A DNA stretch of 64,000 bases from Paragorgia papillata (Eukaryota > Cnidaria > Anthozoa > Scleralcyonacea > Coralliidae). Shown here one piece after another: positions 10,881 through 21,533 of this stretch (position 1 is the stretch's first letter; the number at the start of each line of letters is the position of its first letter). The stretch spans positions 1 to 64,000 of the forward strand of contig JAWNZC010000349.1 of assembly GCA_035771165.1 (NCBI GenBank). The letters run 5' to 3'. The position numbers and the translations under genes are program-made. The notes under the pieces were generated by a model. The model was not told the origin of the DNA and ran no database searches. It worked only from the letters and a program-made list of their open reading frames with translations.

Positions 10881-11315
10881 AAACGAACGTTTTCAACATA
10901 ATTTCTAAAACTCATTAAAAATGCATGAGCTAATTAGTCAATCAGAGAAAAATATTTGGTCACGTGCATGAGTTTTGAAATCCGGTAAAGGTCGCGTACA
11001 CTGAATTTATTTCACAATGAAGAAATCAGATAATAAACGGCACAAACAAAGAACCGTTTATTGACACATTTCTTAATTAAAAATTCAACATGAGCTATAT
11101 ATATCTTATTAGATATTTTGGTGTGTAGTATCGCTACTTTATATTTTTACGAGTTGTGCGGTATTTTGACGAGCCCGCAGGGCGAATCAAAATACAAAAC
11201 ACTCCCACTCGTTTATGAAATATTACTTATTACTATAATGAGAAAATTATTTATTAGCATAACGCATAACCTAACTTTCCGAGTTCTATTTATTGTAATT
11301 ACAGAACGTAATATA

Positions 11316-11515
11316 TGCGCATGCCTTAAAATGAGCTGCGTGAAACGATACTGAAAGGAAAAAATCAAAAATTGTTTTGTCAATACCAGCTGAGCTAATG
11401 AAAACTCAGACATCTTCCCAAGAAAAATATCTCGTGGGAGATCTTCATAATAATTATTTATATTGTCTATTGAGCTAGGGCAAAGTACATCTTGTTTTCG
11501 CCATGCATGCGTGTT
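11316..11515. repeat. Direct repeat A' (200 bp), unit 2 right copy
   Basis: Second copy of repeat A. It is followed by TTCGTTTCCCGGG and the upstream region of the histidine-phosphatase pseudogene. Between A and A' lies an AT-rich block containing a hairpin (GTATTTTGACGAGCCCGC / GGGCGAATCAAAATAC) and the TTTTGGTGTGTAGTATCGCT segment that also occurs at 36305 and 36632. Confidence 0.95.
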
Positions 11516-11590
11516 TTCGTTTCCCGGGTGGTGCAACGTCGTACCGCGGGTGCTTACTTTGTGTTTCGCGCACGAATTTGTTATTCTTTG

Positions 11591-11648
11591 ACCCTGACCC
11601 TGAAAACACCCTAATCCTAACCCTGATCCCAACCCTTAATAACCCTAA
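11591..11648. repeat. Degenerate telomere-like CCCTAA stretch, unit 2
   Basis: The tract reads ACCCTGACCCTG, then CACCCTAATCCTAACCCTGA and CCCTTAATAACCCTAAT: six to eight imperfect copies of CCCTAA, the animal telomere motif. It is interstitial, 130 bp upstream of the histidine-phosphatase start, and is repeated at 20552-20609. Confidence 0.6.
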
Positions 11649-11707
11649 TGCATGTGCGCGAAACACAAGGTAACCGTACCGCGGACCAGGATAAAGGGAA
11701 GAGAGAG

Positions 11708-11713
11708 TATAAA
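11708..11713 (+). promoter_or_regulatory. TATA-box candidate of the histidine-phosphatase copy, unit 2
   Basis: TATAAA lies 66 bp before the ATG at 11780, a spacing compatible with a short leader. The same motif is at 20669-20674 in unit 3. This is inference from position only. Confidence 0.4.
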
Positions 11714-11779
11714 GTGTCCTCAAGTCTATTCTAGTATTCTGTGATTCAGTTTGCGACGTACGGTTTATAAAGTCCAACG

Positions 11780-12525
11780 ATGACTAGCAAGGAGGGCAAG
11801 AAAAAGCGAGTCCATTTCATTCGCCATGCTGAATCACTGTGCAATCTTTTCCGAAGAGAAAAACAAATGCATTTGCTTCCTCAACAGGAGAAACCGGTTG
11901 TTAGTCGACCCTGCTTTATCGCTAGAAGGAGTAGAACAAACCAAACGTTTGAAAGAATATCTTCAAACTCTACAACCTGAAATAGCTGTATCTTCTCCGT
12001 ACACAAGAGTATTTTAATACAAACGTGTCTGTTATCCTACGGTTCAAATAATGTTAGCATTACTCCTCTTTGTGGTGAGGTGATTGAATTATGTTGCGAT
12101 GACATTGGTTTACCAGCAAGTTTCCTGAAATTTGCTTTTCCCGTGTTTGACTTTTCATCGTTAGATGAAATTTGGTGGTATGTTCAAGATGGTATTAAAC
12201 ACCAATCAGATGCCGTGAACCTTCTTATTCAGGGCAAACTTACTGCTGAACCTGAAGAACATTTAGCAGCCAGGATTAACAAGTTTTATGACTTTCTTTG
12301 TAAAATGTCACAGCAAAACATTGTGGTATACGCTCATAATGATTTTCTCGTTTTGTTTCTTTCAAAATATTTTGGATTTGATGAAAGTCATTTGGATAAC
12401 TGTGAGGTGTACTCTGTTGATATGAGTTAAACTGTGGCCATGGCTAAATGATAGACCAATTCTTCGTGGCAGAGGCGGAGGAGTAGAAAACTTGATGTGT
12501 CTGAGCTGCATGAGCACCATAAAGT
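11780..12525 (+). pseudogene. Histidine phosphatase (PGAM-like) pseudogene, unit 2
   Basis: The start region MTSKEGKKKRVHFIRHAES has the RHxE-type catalytic motif of the histidine phosphatase superfamily. LSLEGVEQTKRLKEYL and VSSPYTRVF correspond to the conserved Gly/Gln helix and the SPxxR segment. VVYAHNDFLVLFL matches the second catalytic His region. The pieces lie in different frames: shifts occur near 11848 (after SLCNLF), near 12010 (stop after YTRVF), and at about 12425, where KLWPWLNDRPILRGRGGG continues beyond the TAA. No intron could explain these shifts. The gene was broken before or during array growth. Unit 1 has lost the whole region. Confidence 0.75.
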
Positions 12526-12570
12526 TTTTTTCCTGCAATAGCCAACTTGTTTACAATAGTAGTATCTGTA

Positions 12571-13397
12571 GAAGCGAGAATTTGTGGTAACACACACGTT
12601 TATTATTTATTGCGTAGCTTTTGAGCTGTTAATCACTCAGCAGACTCAGGCCTTCATCAGAGCAAAAGAAGGCCTGAGGGCGGGTAGGGTTATCCCTATC
12701 CCCCAAGATATCTCGGTGTTAGTTTATTTCCATGTTAAAAAAGTAAAAAACTGTTCACATGAGACTGAGATAACTCGGAGGTAGGGATAACTCGGTCTGA
12801 GCGATAGGGTAACCCTTGGGTGAGAGTTAACCCTACCTCTATGTGAACACTAGCTTTCACCCAAGTTATCTCAGGGGTTAGGGTCAACTTTTGTATAATT
12901 ACGCATGCGTACGTCGTAAAAGAACATTCTAATTTATATGCACTATTCTTCCCATACGAAAAAATTCAATAGGAATTCCTATAGGAATTAGGAATTCCTA
13001 TAGGAATTCCTATTAGATTTTGGCCCAAATTCCTATAGGAATTCCTATAGGATAGGAGATTTCCTATAGGAATTCCTATTGGATTTCCTATTGGAAATTT
13101 ATTCCTATTAGATTTTGGCCCAAATTCCTATAGGAAATGCAGTTTCCTATAGGAATTCCTATAGGATTTTTTCGCACGGGTTGTTCACATGCTATTTCGT
13201 TTGTTCACGTGAAAGCTAGTGTTATCTCAGGGGCCAGGGGTGTTTTACCATGTGAAACAGGGTCAACTTTGACCCTAGCCCTCAAGTTATCCATATCCCC
13301 CAAGATAACCCAGTCTCGTGTGAACAGGCCCTGAGTCAACAGATCAAAAGCTAAAGTAATGAATAATAAATGTTCTGTCACCACAAATTCTTACTTC
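12571..13397. mobile_element. Foldback element with palindrome core, unit 2
   Basis: Same element as 4048-4859, with both imperfect terminal inverted repeats present and one extra AGGAATTCCTATAGG block in the palindrome cluster (12965-13167). Confidence 0.6.
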
Positions 13398-14681
13398 GAT
13401 TACAATTTGTCACTTTATATGCAAACATTCAAATATAAATTAACCATGTCTACAATTAATATGTTTAAAATTAACTTGTAAAAAAAAATGTTGGGTATGT
13501 GCACATTCATGTTAACTAACATACTTATCAGATAAATTCCAAATGCAGCCAGGGGTGCAGGCTGTGTTGTTGTGGGGGGGGGGGGGGGGGATGACACCCA
13601 CTTTTTGGGAAACTTGTTGCCTGTTGTTGGAAAAACAGATTCTGTAAAGAAAAATGTAATTTGTTGGTAAATTGATCATACAATTGAGTTGGTTGGTAAT
13701 GTGAGGAAGTAATCGAGGTACACCCCCCACTCCCACTCAGAATGGTCATGCAACACCACTGCTCATGACCCAACATTTCAGCACTCTTATCTAGCACCTT
13801 AACCAAGGAAAAAACTGAAGACAGATTCCATATTTATACTCACTCTCACACAGTAAAACCAATGATGGCATTATCAATCAACAAATAGTTTGGCTTCTGG
13901 TAATATAGATGGCATAATTATTGTTGATGGATCACATCATTAATAATGGTTCTATATGACAGCTTCGACCTTGCAAAAATTTGATGTCTTTCAATTTAGG
14001 ACATCCAGAGTCATTGTGTCCAGAAAATCAACACCCTTGAAGAATTTACTGTATGCGGCTCTCAATAAAATTATACCAATAATAACTTTGAAAATGAGAA
14101 ACATTAAAAAAGATAATGACATGAGCCCACTTTCTGCAACTGCGCAGATCACACTGTAGTTCACCTTTAAAGTAGTCCAATGCACATTAAACTTCTACAT
14201 TATAATAGTTGCACAGGTGCTAGCCTGCGAGCAGGCTCTCTGGGAGGCGCGCAAGTGCGCCTAGGGACAACATTCGTGGGACCATAGTCTGTCTTTTGCT
14301 ATTTTCATTGGTGAAAATAAGTGAAACAAACATAATTGCAAAAACTGAGTAGCAGAGGCCAGGGGCAAGAAGCCCAAAATAATTTGAGCCTTCCCCAAAA
14401 AATACCCAACAAATAAATATTTACTATAATTGTAATGTCGCCTGGATAGCCTCTCACCAGTTTCTAGCATTTCAGATTCTGATATAGCTCTCTAATAACC
14501 GCCTTCTTTAGTTGTTTTCTATACCCCCAACTATCATAATCATGCCAGAGGGTGATGACTCAAAATGAAACGAATCTCAGGTGAATAATCCTATATTTTT
14601 TTGTTATCATTAAGCTCAATAACGGCTTTAGTTGAAACGCCAAAAAGTTTAGTGGCCTCCATAATTCCTTGTTAAATTAAA
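13398..14681. other. Unit 2 intergenic segment without a recognised gene
   Basis: Counterpart of 4860-6156. It contains a longer G run (about 13573-13590), the AGCCTGCGAGCAGGCT palindrome at 14222-14237, and no coding signal I could support. Confidence 0.6.
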
Positions 14682-15055
14682 TGTTGTACTACACTGCGTC
14701 AACAATGTTGTACTACACTGCGCCAACAATGTTGTACTACACTGCGCCAACAATGTGTGCTACGCTGCGTCAACAATGTTCTACTACACTGCGTCAACAA
14801 TGTTGTACTACATTGCGTCAACAATGTGTGCTACACTGCGTCAACAATGTTCTACTACACTGCGTCAACAATGTTGTACTACAGTGCGTCAACAACGTTG
14901 TACTACACTGCGTCAACAATGTTGTACTACATTGCGTCAACAATGTTGTACTACACTGCGTCAACAATGTTCTACTACACTGCGTCAACAATGTTCTACT
15001 ACACTGCGTCAACAATGTTCTACTACACTGCGTCAACAATGTTGTACTACACTGC
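14682..15055. repeat. 24-bp minisatellite upstream of P450 copy 3
   Basis: About 15-16 copies of the same 24-bp unit as at 6157, ending 268 bp before the start codon of the intact P450. The array is slightly shorter than in unit 1. Confidence 0.95.
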
Positions 15056-15322
15056 TTGCTATACATGCCTTTCATATCTGATCCGGATCCGACAAAACTA
15101 TAATCTATCATGCCCCAGGATATAAACCTAACCTTGACCCGGTCCACTAAATGTTATGGCTTAATGGTTTTTATTTTGGTATCTTGTTCATTTTTTTAAG
15201 GGATCAAGCAACGCAACATCATCAATACGCGTTCTACAGAAGACTCAACCTTTGAGTTTCGTAAGTACGCAAACCGGCAGTACAAAGTTCTTTTCCACGA
15301 CTTTCCTTCAAAGCAACGCGAT

Positions 15323-16840
15323 ATGATTCGTATCCAAGCTTTGTATCAAGCCAGTTGTTACAGTTTATACGGTAAAGCTCGAACAAGTGTTGCTCGCTTC
15401 GCTTCCAATTCTTCAACGTCGATCCGAGATGGACATGAGCCTGGCGTGAAATCTTTTGACGAGATTCCTGAGGAAGGAACAGTTCAGACCATATTAACTT
15501 TGATTCGAAAAGGTGGTACGAAGAACTTGTTTAACATACAGAGCGGAAAGTTTGAAAAATTTGGGCCGATTTTCAAAGAAAAGATATTTGGGAAGCAGAC
15601 CGTGCACGTTGCTGATGCTGACGCGTTTGCGTCTATGGCTCAAAGCGAAGGGGTATTTCCGAAGAGGGATTTTCTCGACATTGAAGCGATTTTCGACACA
15701 CAGATGTACGACTTCCTCGGAAACGATCACGAACGATGGAAAACGGCTCGCTCTCCGATCGCTTCATCATTCCTACGACCCAACGAGGTGCGGAAATTCG
15801 CGCCAGGGATAGATTCCGTGGCAAAAGATGCGGTGAAACGCCTACGTCGACAACTAAAGGATGGAAAGATTGGCCAACTCAAACACGAAGTCGATGGCTA
15901 CACGACTGAAAATGTCATACTGTTAGTTCTTGGCGAAAGAATGGGCTTCTACGACCAACCACAGAATCCTGGAATCCTGGCGTTTATTCAAACTGCGCAC
16001 GATTTCTCTGCTGCAGTCGTTGCTTTGGGAATGAGTCCACCAATTTGGCGATACGTTTCAACGCCTGCATACAGAAAGATTATTCGAGCTAAAGAAAAGT
16101 TATTCAAGATAGCTGAAGAATTTGCCGAAATTAGACGGGCGAAAGAACAGCAGCTCGAAACTAGTGACGATATATCTCTGTTTTCTAAGATAACTAGTAA
16201 GGGAGGCAACGCTGCCGCAATCCACGATGTAGCTGTAGCTCTCTGCCAGGCTGGCGTACAAACAACCAGCAGTGCGTTTAGGTGGTGTCTTTACCAGCTT
16301 GCAATAAATCCTGAAGCCCAAGAGAAAGCATACCAGGAGATCGTTTCTATTATTGGCATTTCCAACGACGATAAGTCTTTGGAAGATCCGCAGTTCCATT
16401 CAGGATTGCGCTATTTGAAGGCCTGCATAAAAGAATCTATGCGTTTAGTACCAAGCGTGTTTTTAATCGCACGTACTTTGGAAGAAGATACAACGATATG
16501 TGGCTACAATGTCCCCGCAGAGTCGAAAGTTATTATGTGGTTTTCCTATCTGGCTTCGAACACGAAGATTTTCAACAATCCAGAACAATTCAATCCCGAG
16601 CGGTGGTTTCGAGGCGGTGACCAGAAGATACACCCTTTCGCCACTATGCCATTCGGGATTGGAGTACGAATGTGTCTTGGTCGACGCTTTGCTGAAATGG
16701 AGTTAGCTATTGGTCTGGCTCGTATAATGCAGAGTTTTCGTTTGCAGTACGTTGGAAATGATGAAATCAAGAAGATTAACCTGCAAGGAATTTTTCAGCC
16801 AAATGAAGAACTACCCATCAAATTTATTGAAAGAATGTGA
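15323..16840 (+). CDS. Mitochondrial-clan cytochrome P450, array copy 3 (complete, 505 aa)
   Basis: This is the only complete open copy in the window. It is a heme-thiolate monooxygenase, by family expected on the matrix side of the inner mitochondrial membrane with electrons from adrenodoxin; the substrate is unknown. Residues 1-32 are rich in Arg, Ser and Ala and lack acids, as in a mitochondrial presequence, and there is no N-terminal membrane anchor. The I-helix reads AGVQTTSS with Gln313 where copies 1 and 2 have Glu. E371-S-M-R374 is the K-helix ExxR, P425-E-R427 the PER segment, and PFGIGVRMCLGRRFAEME holds the heme Cys451; Ile446 replaces Phe of the other copies. Length is normal for the clan. 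The coding part is intronless. The ATG is the first in frame in a context shared by copies 2 and 4. A polypyrimidine-AAG at about 15200 could be a 5'UTR splice acceptor. Confidence 0.93.
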   Translation: MIRIQALYQASCYSLYGKARTSVARFASNSSTSIRDGHEPGVKSFDEIPEEGTVQTILTLIRKGGTKNLFNIQSGKFEKFGPIFKEKIFGKQTVHVADADAFASMAQSEGVFPKRDFLDIEAIFDTQMYDFLGNDHERWKTARSPIASSFLRPNEVRKFAPGIDSVAKDAVKRLRRQLKDGKIGQLKHEVDGYTTENVILLVLGERMGFYDQPQNPGILAFIQTAHDFSAAVVALGMSPPIWRYVSTPAYRKIIRAKEKLFKIAEEFAEIRRAKEQQLETSDDISLFSKITSKGGNAAAIHDVAVALCQAGVQTTSSAFRWCLYQLAINPEAQEKAYQEIVSIIGISNDDKSLEDPQFHSGLRYLKACIKESMRLVPSVFLIARTLEEDTTICGYNVPAESKVIMWFSYLASNTKIFNNPEQFNPERWFRGGDQKIHPFATMPFGIGVRMCLGRRFAEMELAIGLARIMQSFRLQYVGNDEIKKINLQGIFQPNEELPIKFIERM

Positions 16841-16932
16841 ACTGCTTCCATGCTAGGAAAGTTTATCATTAAGGAACACTAGCATGTAATTGTTATTACT
16901 ATGGCATGTAATAATCAAGACTTTATTGTTGC

Positions 16933-16990
16933 CAACCAATTACCAACCAAGCAACCAACCAACCAATACAATCAACCAATCAACCCATCC

Positions 16991-17078
<88 letters not shown>

Positions 17079-17140
17079 CTCCATCAATCAATCAATCAAT
17101 CAATCACTGCATCAACCATCAATCAATCAATCAATCAATA
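16933..17140. repeat. (CAAC)n/(CAAT)n tract, unit 3
   Basis: Short CAAC part followed by a long CAAT run interrupted by CACTCCAT and CACTGCAT, about 90 bp after the P450 stop. Confidence 0.95.
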
Positions 17141-17160
17141 TTAATCTAGAAATTAATCAT

Positions 17161-17178
17161 AATAAATATATTTTTATT
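17161..17178. promoter_or_regulatory. Back-to-back polyadenylation signals, unit 3
   Basis: AATAAA on + (17161-17166), about 320 bp past the stop of the intact P450, and TTTATT (17173-17178) for the - strand. Confidence 0.5.
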
Positions 17179-17654
17179 AAATTAATAGTCAATATAAGTA
17201 TTCAACAGCCTTGAAATGTGACTATATAACTAACGCTATAAGGCTGTCCAATTCGCGTTTGGACTTATCTCAAGCGCTAGATTTTCAGACAGATAATAAC
17301 TGCTTTTTCCATGGTTAATCCAAGGCAAGGGTGTTCATTGCAAAACTGCGACAAAGGTGATAATTTAGTTGGCCAAAAAAAATTACAATAGAATAGAAAA
17401 ACAGACACGGAGGGCGGAGCCTAAACTCAGCCTACCCTGCATGTGACCCAAGTAAAAAAAGCTAAAATATTAACATTACAAATATCTAAAAAAAATATGT
17501 AAAGATCTTGAAAACCAACGTTTTTCTACTATATATGTCATCAATTCCATTGACTTTATAGAAGAAAACTGTTAAATCTTAAAAACTGGACACATTTTAT
17601 AACAGTTTATCGTCTATACAAAGTACAATCTTATCATCTTGTGTAAATGAGTTT

Positions 17655-18520
17655 TCAAATTAAATCGTCAAAAACTGACGTGTGGTGGACCTTTCTGTGA
17701 GAAGCTTTCTCAACAGAATGTGATCCATTCACATATTCATTAATTGATAAAGCTCTATCAGTTCCTGATCTTGTGTGGTTCCTTTGTGAACATTCGTACA
17801 GAAACCCATCTAGAAAAGACGAAGACTGAAGAGTTTCTTCAGGGATCGGGGATAAGTTTGCAGTCCAGTTGCCTGCATCAGGGGTAGATTTATCGTCTTT
17901 ATCTTCAATGGTTTCAACTTTTTCTTCTCTGTTACTCGTCTGAATGATATTTTTTGAAATATTCGTGCCAGATTGCTTAATGGCGGGCTCAGCTACAGGT
18001 GATTTGGCTTTCTTTATAAAACTATTTGTGCAAGGACCCAATGATGAAGGTGATATGTTATCCTTTATCCTGTCTGGCGGTCTTTCACTGCAGCCTTCTT
18101 CTAACCGGTCAGTTGCATTTGTTTTTACGATGGGTGCTTTTAAAACTTTAGTATAAGATTTTTTAAACGAAGATCGTCGGTGACGGGATTGCGACAGTTT
18201 TAACGAACTTTCACTTTTAGAAGTCCGTTTAATTGTTTCTGAATTTTTAGTCTTTATTGCAGAAGATGATTCAAAGTTTTCATCGTAGAATAAAACGCTA
18301 TCGATAGGGTAATGCTTTGTCTTGTAATATTCTTTAAGTAAGTTCATTCTCTCAGTTGTATTGCTACTAACAATGACTTTAGCCAGATCATATCAACTTC
18401 TGATTTATAGCCTTGACCTTGAGACATTTCAGAGAACTGACATATCGTATCGCCTTCGGTGTTTCTCCAAACAATAGTGAACTATCACCAACTTTGCCAA
18501 CTACCATTTCCGTTTGCACT
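17655..18520 (-). pseudogene. Decayed copy of the last ERCC6L2 exon, unit 3
   Basis: The C-terminal 230 codons (17655-18347) are open and end [11 protein letters not shown] like the real exon. The shared ATAT-type insertion near 18390 separates them from the N-terminal FGETPKAIR part. A further small deletion (GACATATCG against GACGTAATCG, near 18440) also changes frame. Donor-side exons are absent, so it is not expected to be spliced into any product from this position. Confidence 0.85.
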
Positions 18521-18604
18521 CTACAAAACGTGAAAATAGGAAAGTAATTTAATTAATTTTCACTGCATACATGCATACCTAGAAGCTATTCCACCCGCAT
18601 ATAT

Positions 18605-18828
18605 GTTGATTTTACGGCGGGAGGAAAAGTGGAGGACCCGGAGAAAAAATCATCGACGCATGACCGGGAGAGATGAACTAACAACTCTGACTCATTGACA
18701 CATTGTGTCAAGTCTCAAGTCGAGAAACAACACAAGGTTATTCCCAGACCGTCATTTATCCAAGTACTAACCCAGTCCGAGCGGACTTAACTTCAGACTT
18801 CAGCTAGTGGTGAAAAGCGCGGCACCTT
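18605..18828. repeat. Dispersed short repeat (SINE-like), unit 3
   Basis: Same block as 2907-3127. Confidence 0.5.
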
Positions 18829-19303
18829 AACAGCACACAACGTTCGTGCTTGGCTTTAATTGCGCAGTGCAGCAAAGCATGCATGCAAAGCTGGTAATAT
18901 TGGGATACTTGGATGAAGCAGAGTGATGGACAGTAACTGATTGTTGTGGTATAGTGATGGCGGCTATAAGGTTGTAGTATAAATAGGCGCTACTGTATGG
19001 TGGTATAGCATAGCGGTCATCGCACAAGACATGCAGGGGCCCATTAAAAGTCCAGGAACGATCGAAACACTTTTGTATTGGGTTAGCGAGGCAGTAAAAT
19101 ACAGTTTCTACGAGTTGATGGCATTATGCATGCACACGTAATACAATAAAGTAGGAAATTAACGAACTGCACTCGACCAACACGTTCCGTAAAAGAATGG
19201 ATATTTCGCTAGCTGCACAGAAAATAGGCTCTTAATACATTCCCCTAATCCGTCCTTTAAATTCCCGTAGAGTCGCCTGCGGGGGAAGCTGTCACGATAC
19301 CTA

Positions 19304-19452
19304 TCGAAATATAGTAAGGTTAGATATACTGTCGAAACAGAGACTACTGTAGTCTACCGTTTCGAGCGAAGACCCTTCGTCAGAGAGAAACGTTGAATTA
19401 GACTAACTATACTCTCTGTTTCGGCAGTATATCTAACCTTACTATATTTCGA
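19304..19452. repeat. Foldback hairpin element, unit 3
   Basis: Copy of the hairpin at 3604-3752, with arms of about 40 bp. Confidence 0.8.
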
Positions 19453-19635
19453 TTGTTGTTTCAACACTGTACCTGCTTGCTAGAAACTAACAAAGGTATT
19501 TATTGCACATGGCACCTGTAGCTACTGGCCAGAACTTTTACATACAGGTTTTCGATGTTTTAGGGAGAATATTTGTACACCTGATTGCTTAAAAAACACA
19601 GCACGGCCCACCAGTTATAACCTCTTGCTCAATAA

Positions 19636-19835
19636 TGCGCATGCCTTAAAATGAGCTGCGTGAAACGATACTGAAAGGGAAAAATCAAAAATTGTTTTGT
19701 CAATACCAGCTGAGCTAATGAAAACTCAGACATCTTCCCAAGAAAAATATCTCGTGGGAGATCTTCATAATAATTATTTATATTGTCTATTGAGCTAGGG
19801 CGAAGTACATCTTGTTTTCGCCATGCATGCGTGTT
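19636..19835. repeat. Direct repeat A, unit 3 left copy
   Basis: Near-identical to 10681-10880; the array phase point GTTTTCAA follows at 19851. Confidence 0.95.
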
Positions 19836-20270
19836 AAACGAACGTTTTCAACATAATTTCTAAAACTCATTAAAAATGCATGAGCTAATTAGTCAATCAG
19901 AGAAAAATATTTGGTCACGTGCATGAGTTTTGAAATCCGGTAAAGGTCGCGTACACTGAATTTATTTCACAATGAAGAAATCAGATAATAAACGGCACAA
20001 ACAAAGAACCGTTTATTGACACATTTCTTAATTAAAAATTCAACATGAGCTATATATATCTTATTAGATGTTTTGGTGTGTAGTATCGCTACTTTATATT
20101 TTTACGAGTTGTGCGGTATTTTGACGAGCCCGCAGGGCGAATCAAAATACAAAACACTCCCACTCGTTTATGAAATATTACTTATTACTATAATGAGAAA
20201 ATTATTTATTAGCATAACGCATAACCTAACTTTCCGAGTTCTATTTATTGTAATTACAGAACGTAATATA

Positions 20271-20476
20271 TGCGCATGCCTTAATTATAAAATGAGCTGC
20301 GTGAAACGATACTGAAAGGAAAAAATTAAAAATTGTTTTGTCGATACCAGCTGAGCTAATGAAAACTCAGACATTTTCCCAAGAAAAATATCTCGTGGGA
20401 GATCTTCATAATAATTATTTATATTGTCTATTGAGCTAGGGCAAAGTACATATTGTTTTCGCCATGCATGCGTGTT
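20271..20476. repeat. Direct repeat A', unit 3 right copy
   Basis: Copy of 11316-11515 with a small insertion (TTAATTATAAAATGAG in place of TTAAAATGAG). Confidence 0.95.
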
Positions 20477-20551
20477 TTCGTTTCCCGGGTGGTGCAACGT
20501 CGTACCGCGGGTGCTTACTTTGTGTTTCGCGCACGAATTTGTTATTCTTTG

Positions 20552-20609
20552 ACCCTGACCCTGAAAACACCCTAATCCTAACCCTGATCCCAACCCTTAA
20601 TAACCCTAA
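20552..20609. repeat. Degenerate telomere-like CCCTAA stretch, unit 3
   Basis: Same tract as 11591-11648, about 130 bp before the histidine-phosphatase start of this unit. Confidence 0.6.
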
Positions 20610-20668
20610 TGCATGTGCGCGAAACACAAGGTAACCGTACCGCGGACCAGGATAAAGGGAAGAGAGAG

Positions 20669-20674
20669 TATAAA
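20669..20674 (+). promoter_or_regulatory. TATA-box candidate of the histidine-phosphatase copy, unit 3
   Basis: TATAAA at the same distance from ATG 20741 as in unit 2. Confidence 0.4.
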
Positions 20675-20740
20675 GTGTCCTCAAGTCTATTCTAGTATTC
20701 TGTGATTCAGTTTGCGACGTACGGTTTATAAAGTCCAACG

Positions 20741-21480
20741 ATGACTAGCAAGGAGGGCAAGAAAAAGCGAGTCCATTTCATTCGCCATGCTGAATCACTG
20801 TGCAATCTTTTCCGAAGAAAAAAACAAATGCATTTGCTTCCTCAACAGGAGAAACCGGTTGTTAGTCGACCCTGCTTTATCGCTAGAAGGAGTAGAACAA
20901 ACCAAACGTTTGAAAGAATATCTTCAAACTCTACAACCTGAAATAGCTGTATCTGACTTCTCCGTACACAAGAGCATTTTAATACAAACGTGTCTGTTAT
21001 CCTACGGTTCAAATAATGTTATCATTACTCCTCTTTGTGGTGAGGTGATTGAATTATGTTGCGATGACATTGGTTTACCAGCAAGTTTCCTGAAATTTGC
21101 TTTTCCCGTGTTTGACTTTTCATCGTTAGATGAAATTTGGTGGTATGTTCAAGATGGTATTACCTGGTAAACCCCAATCAGATGCCGTGAACCTTCTTAT
21201 TCAGGGCAAACTTACTGCTGAACCTGAAGAACATTTAGCAGCCAGGATTAACAAGTTTTATGACTTTCTTTGTAAAATGTCACAGCAAAACATTGTGGTA
21301 TACGCTCATAATGATTTTCTCGTTTTGTTTCTTTCAAAATATTTTGGATTTGATGAAAGTCATTTGGATAACTGTGAGGTGTACTCTGTTGATATGAGTT
21401 AAACTGTGGCCATGGCTAAATGATAGACCAATTCTTCGTGGCAGAGGTGGAGGAGTAGAAAACTTGATGTGTCTGAGCAC
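20741..21480 (+). pseudogene. Histidine phosphatase (PGAM-like) pseudogene, unit 3
   Basis: Shares the early frameshift of unit 2 right after RHAESLCNLF. A 4-bp insertion (TATCTGACTTCTCC against TATCTTCTCC, near 20955) corrupts the SPYTR segment but joins the downstream frame through LCGEVIELCCDDIGLPASF. A different lesion near 21160-21175 (GGTATTACCTGGTAAACCCC against GGTATTAAACACC) introduces a stop before the QSDAVNLL part. The VVYAHNDFL second-His segment and the stop after EVYSVDMS remain. Shared plus private lesions indicate decay both before and after duplication. Confidence 0.75.
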
Positions 21481-21533
21481 CATAAAGTTTTTTTCCTGCA
21501 ATAGCCAACTTGTTTACAATAGTAGTATCTGTA

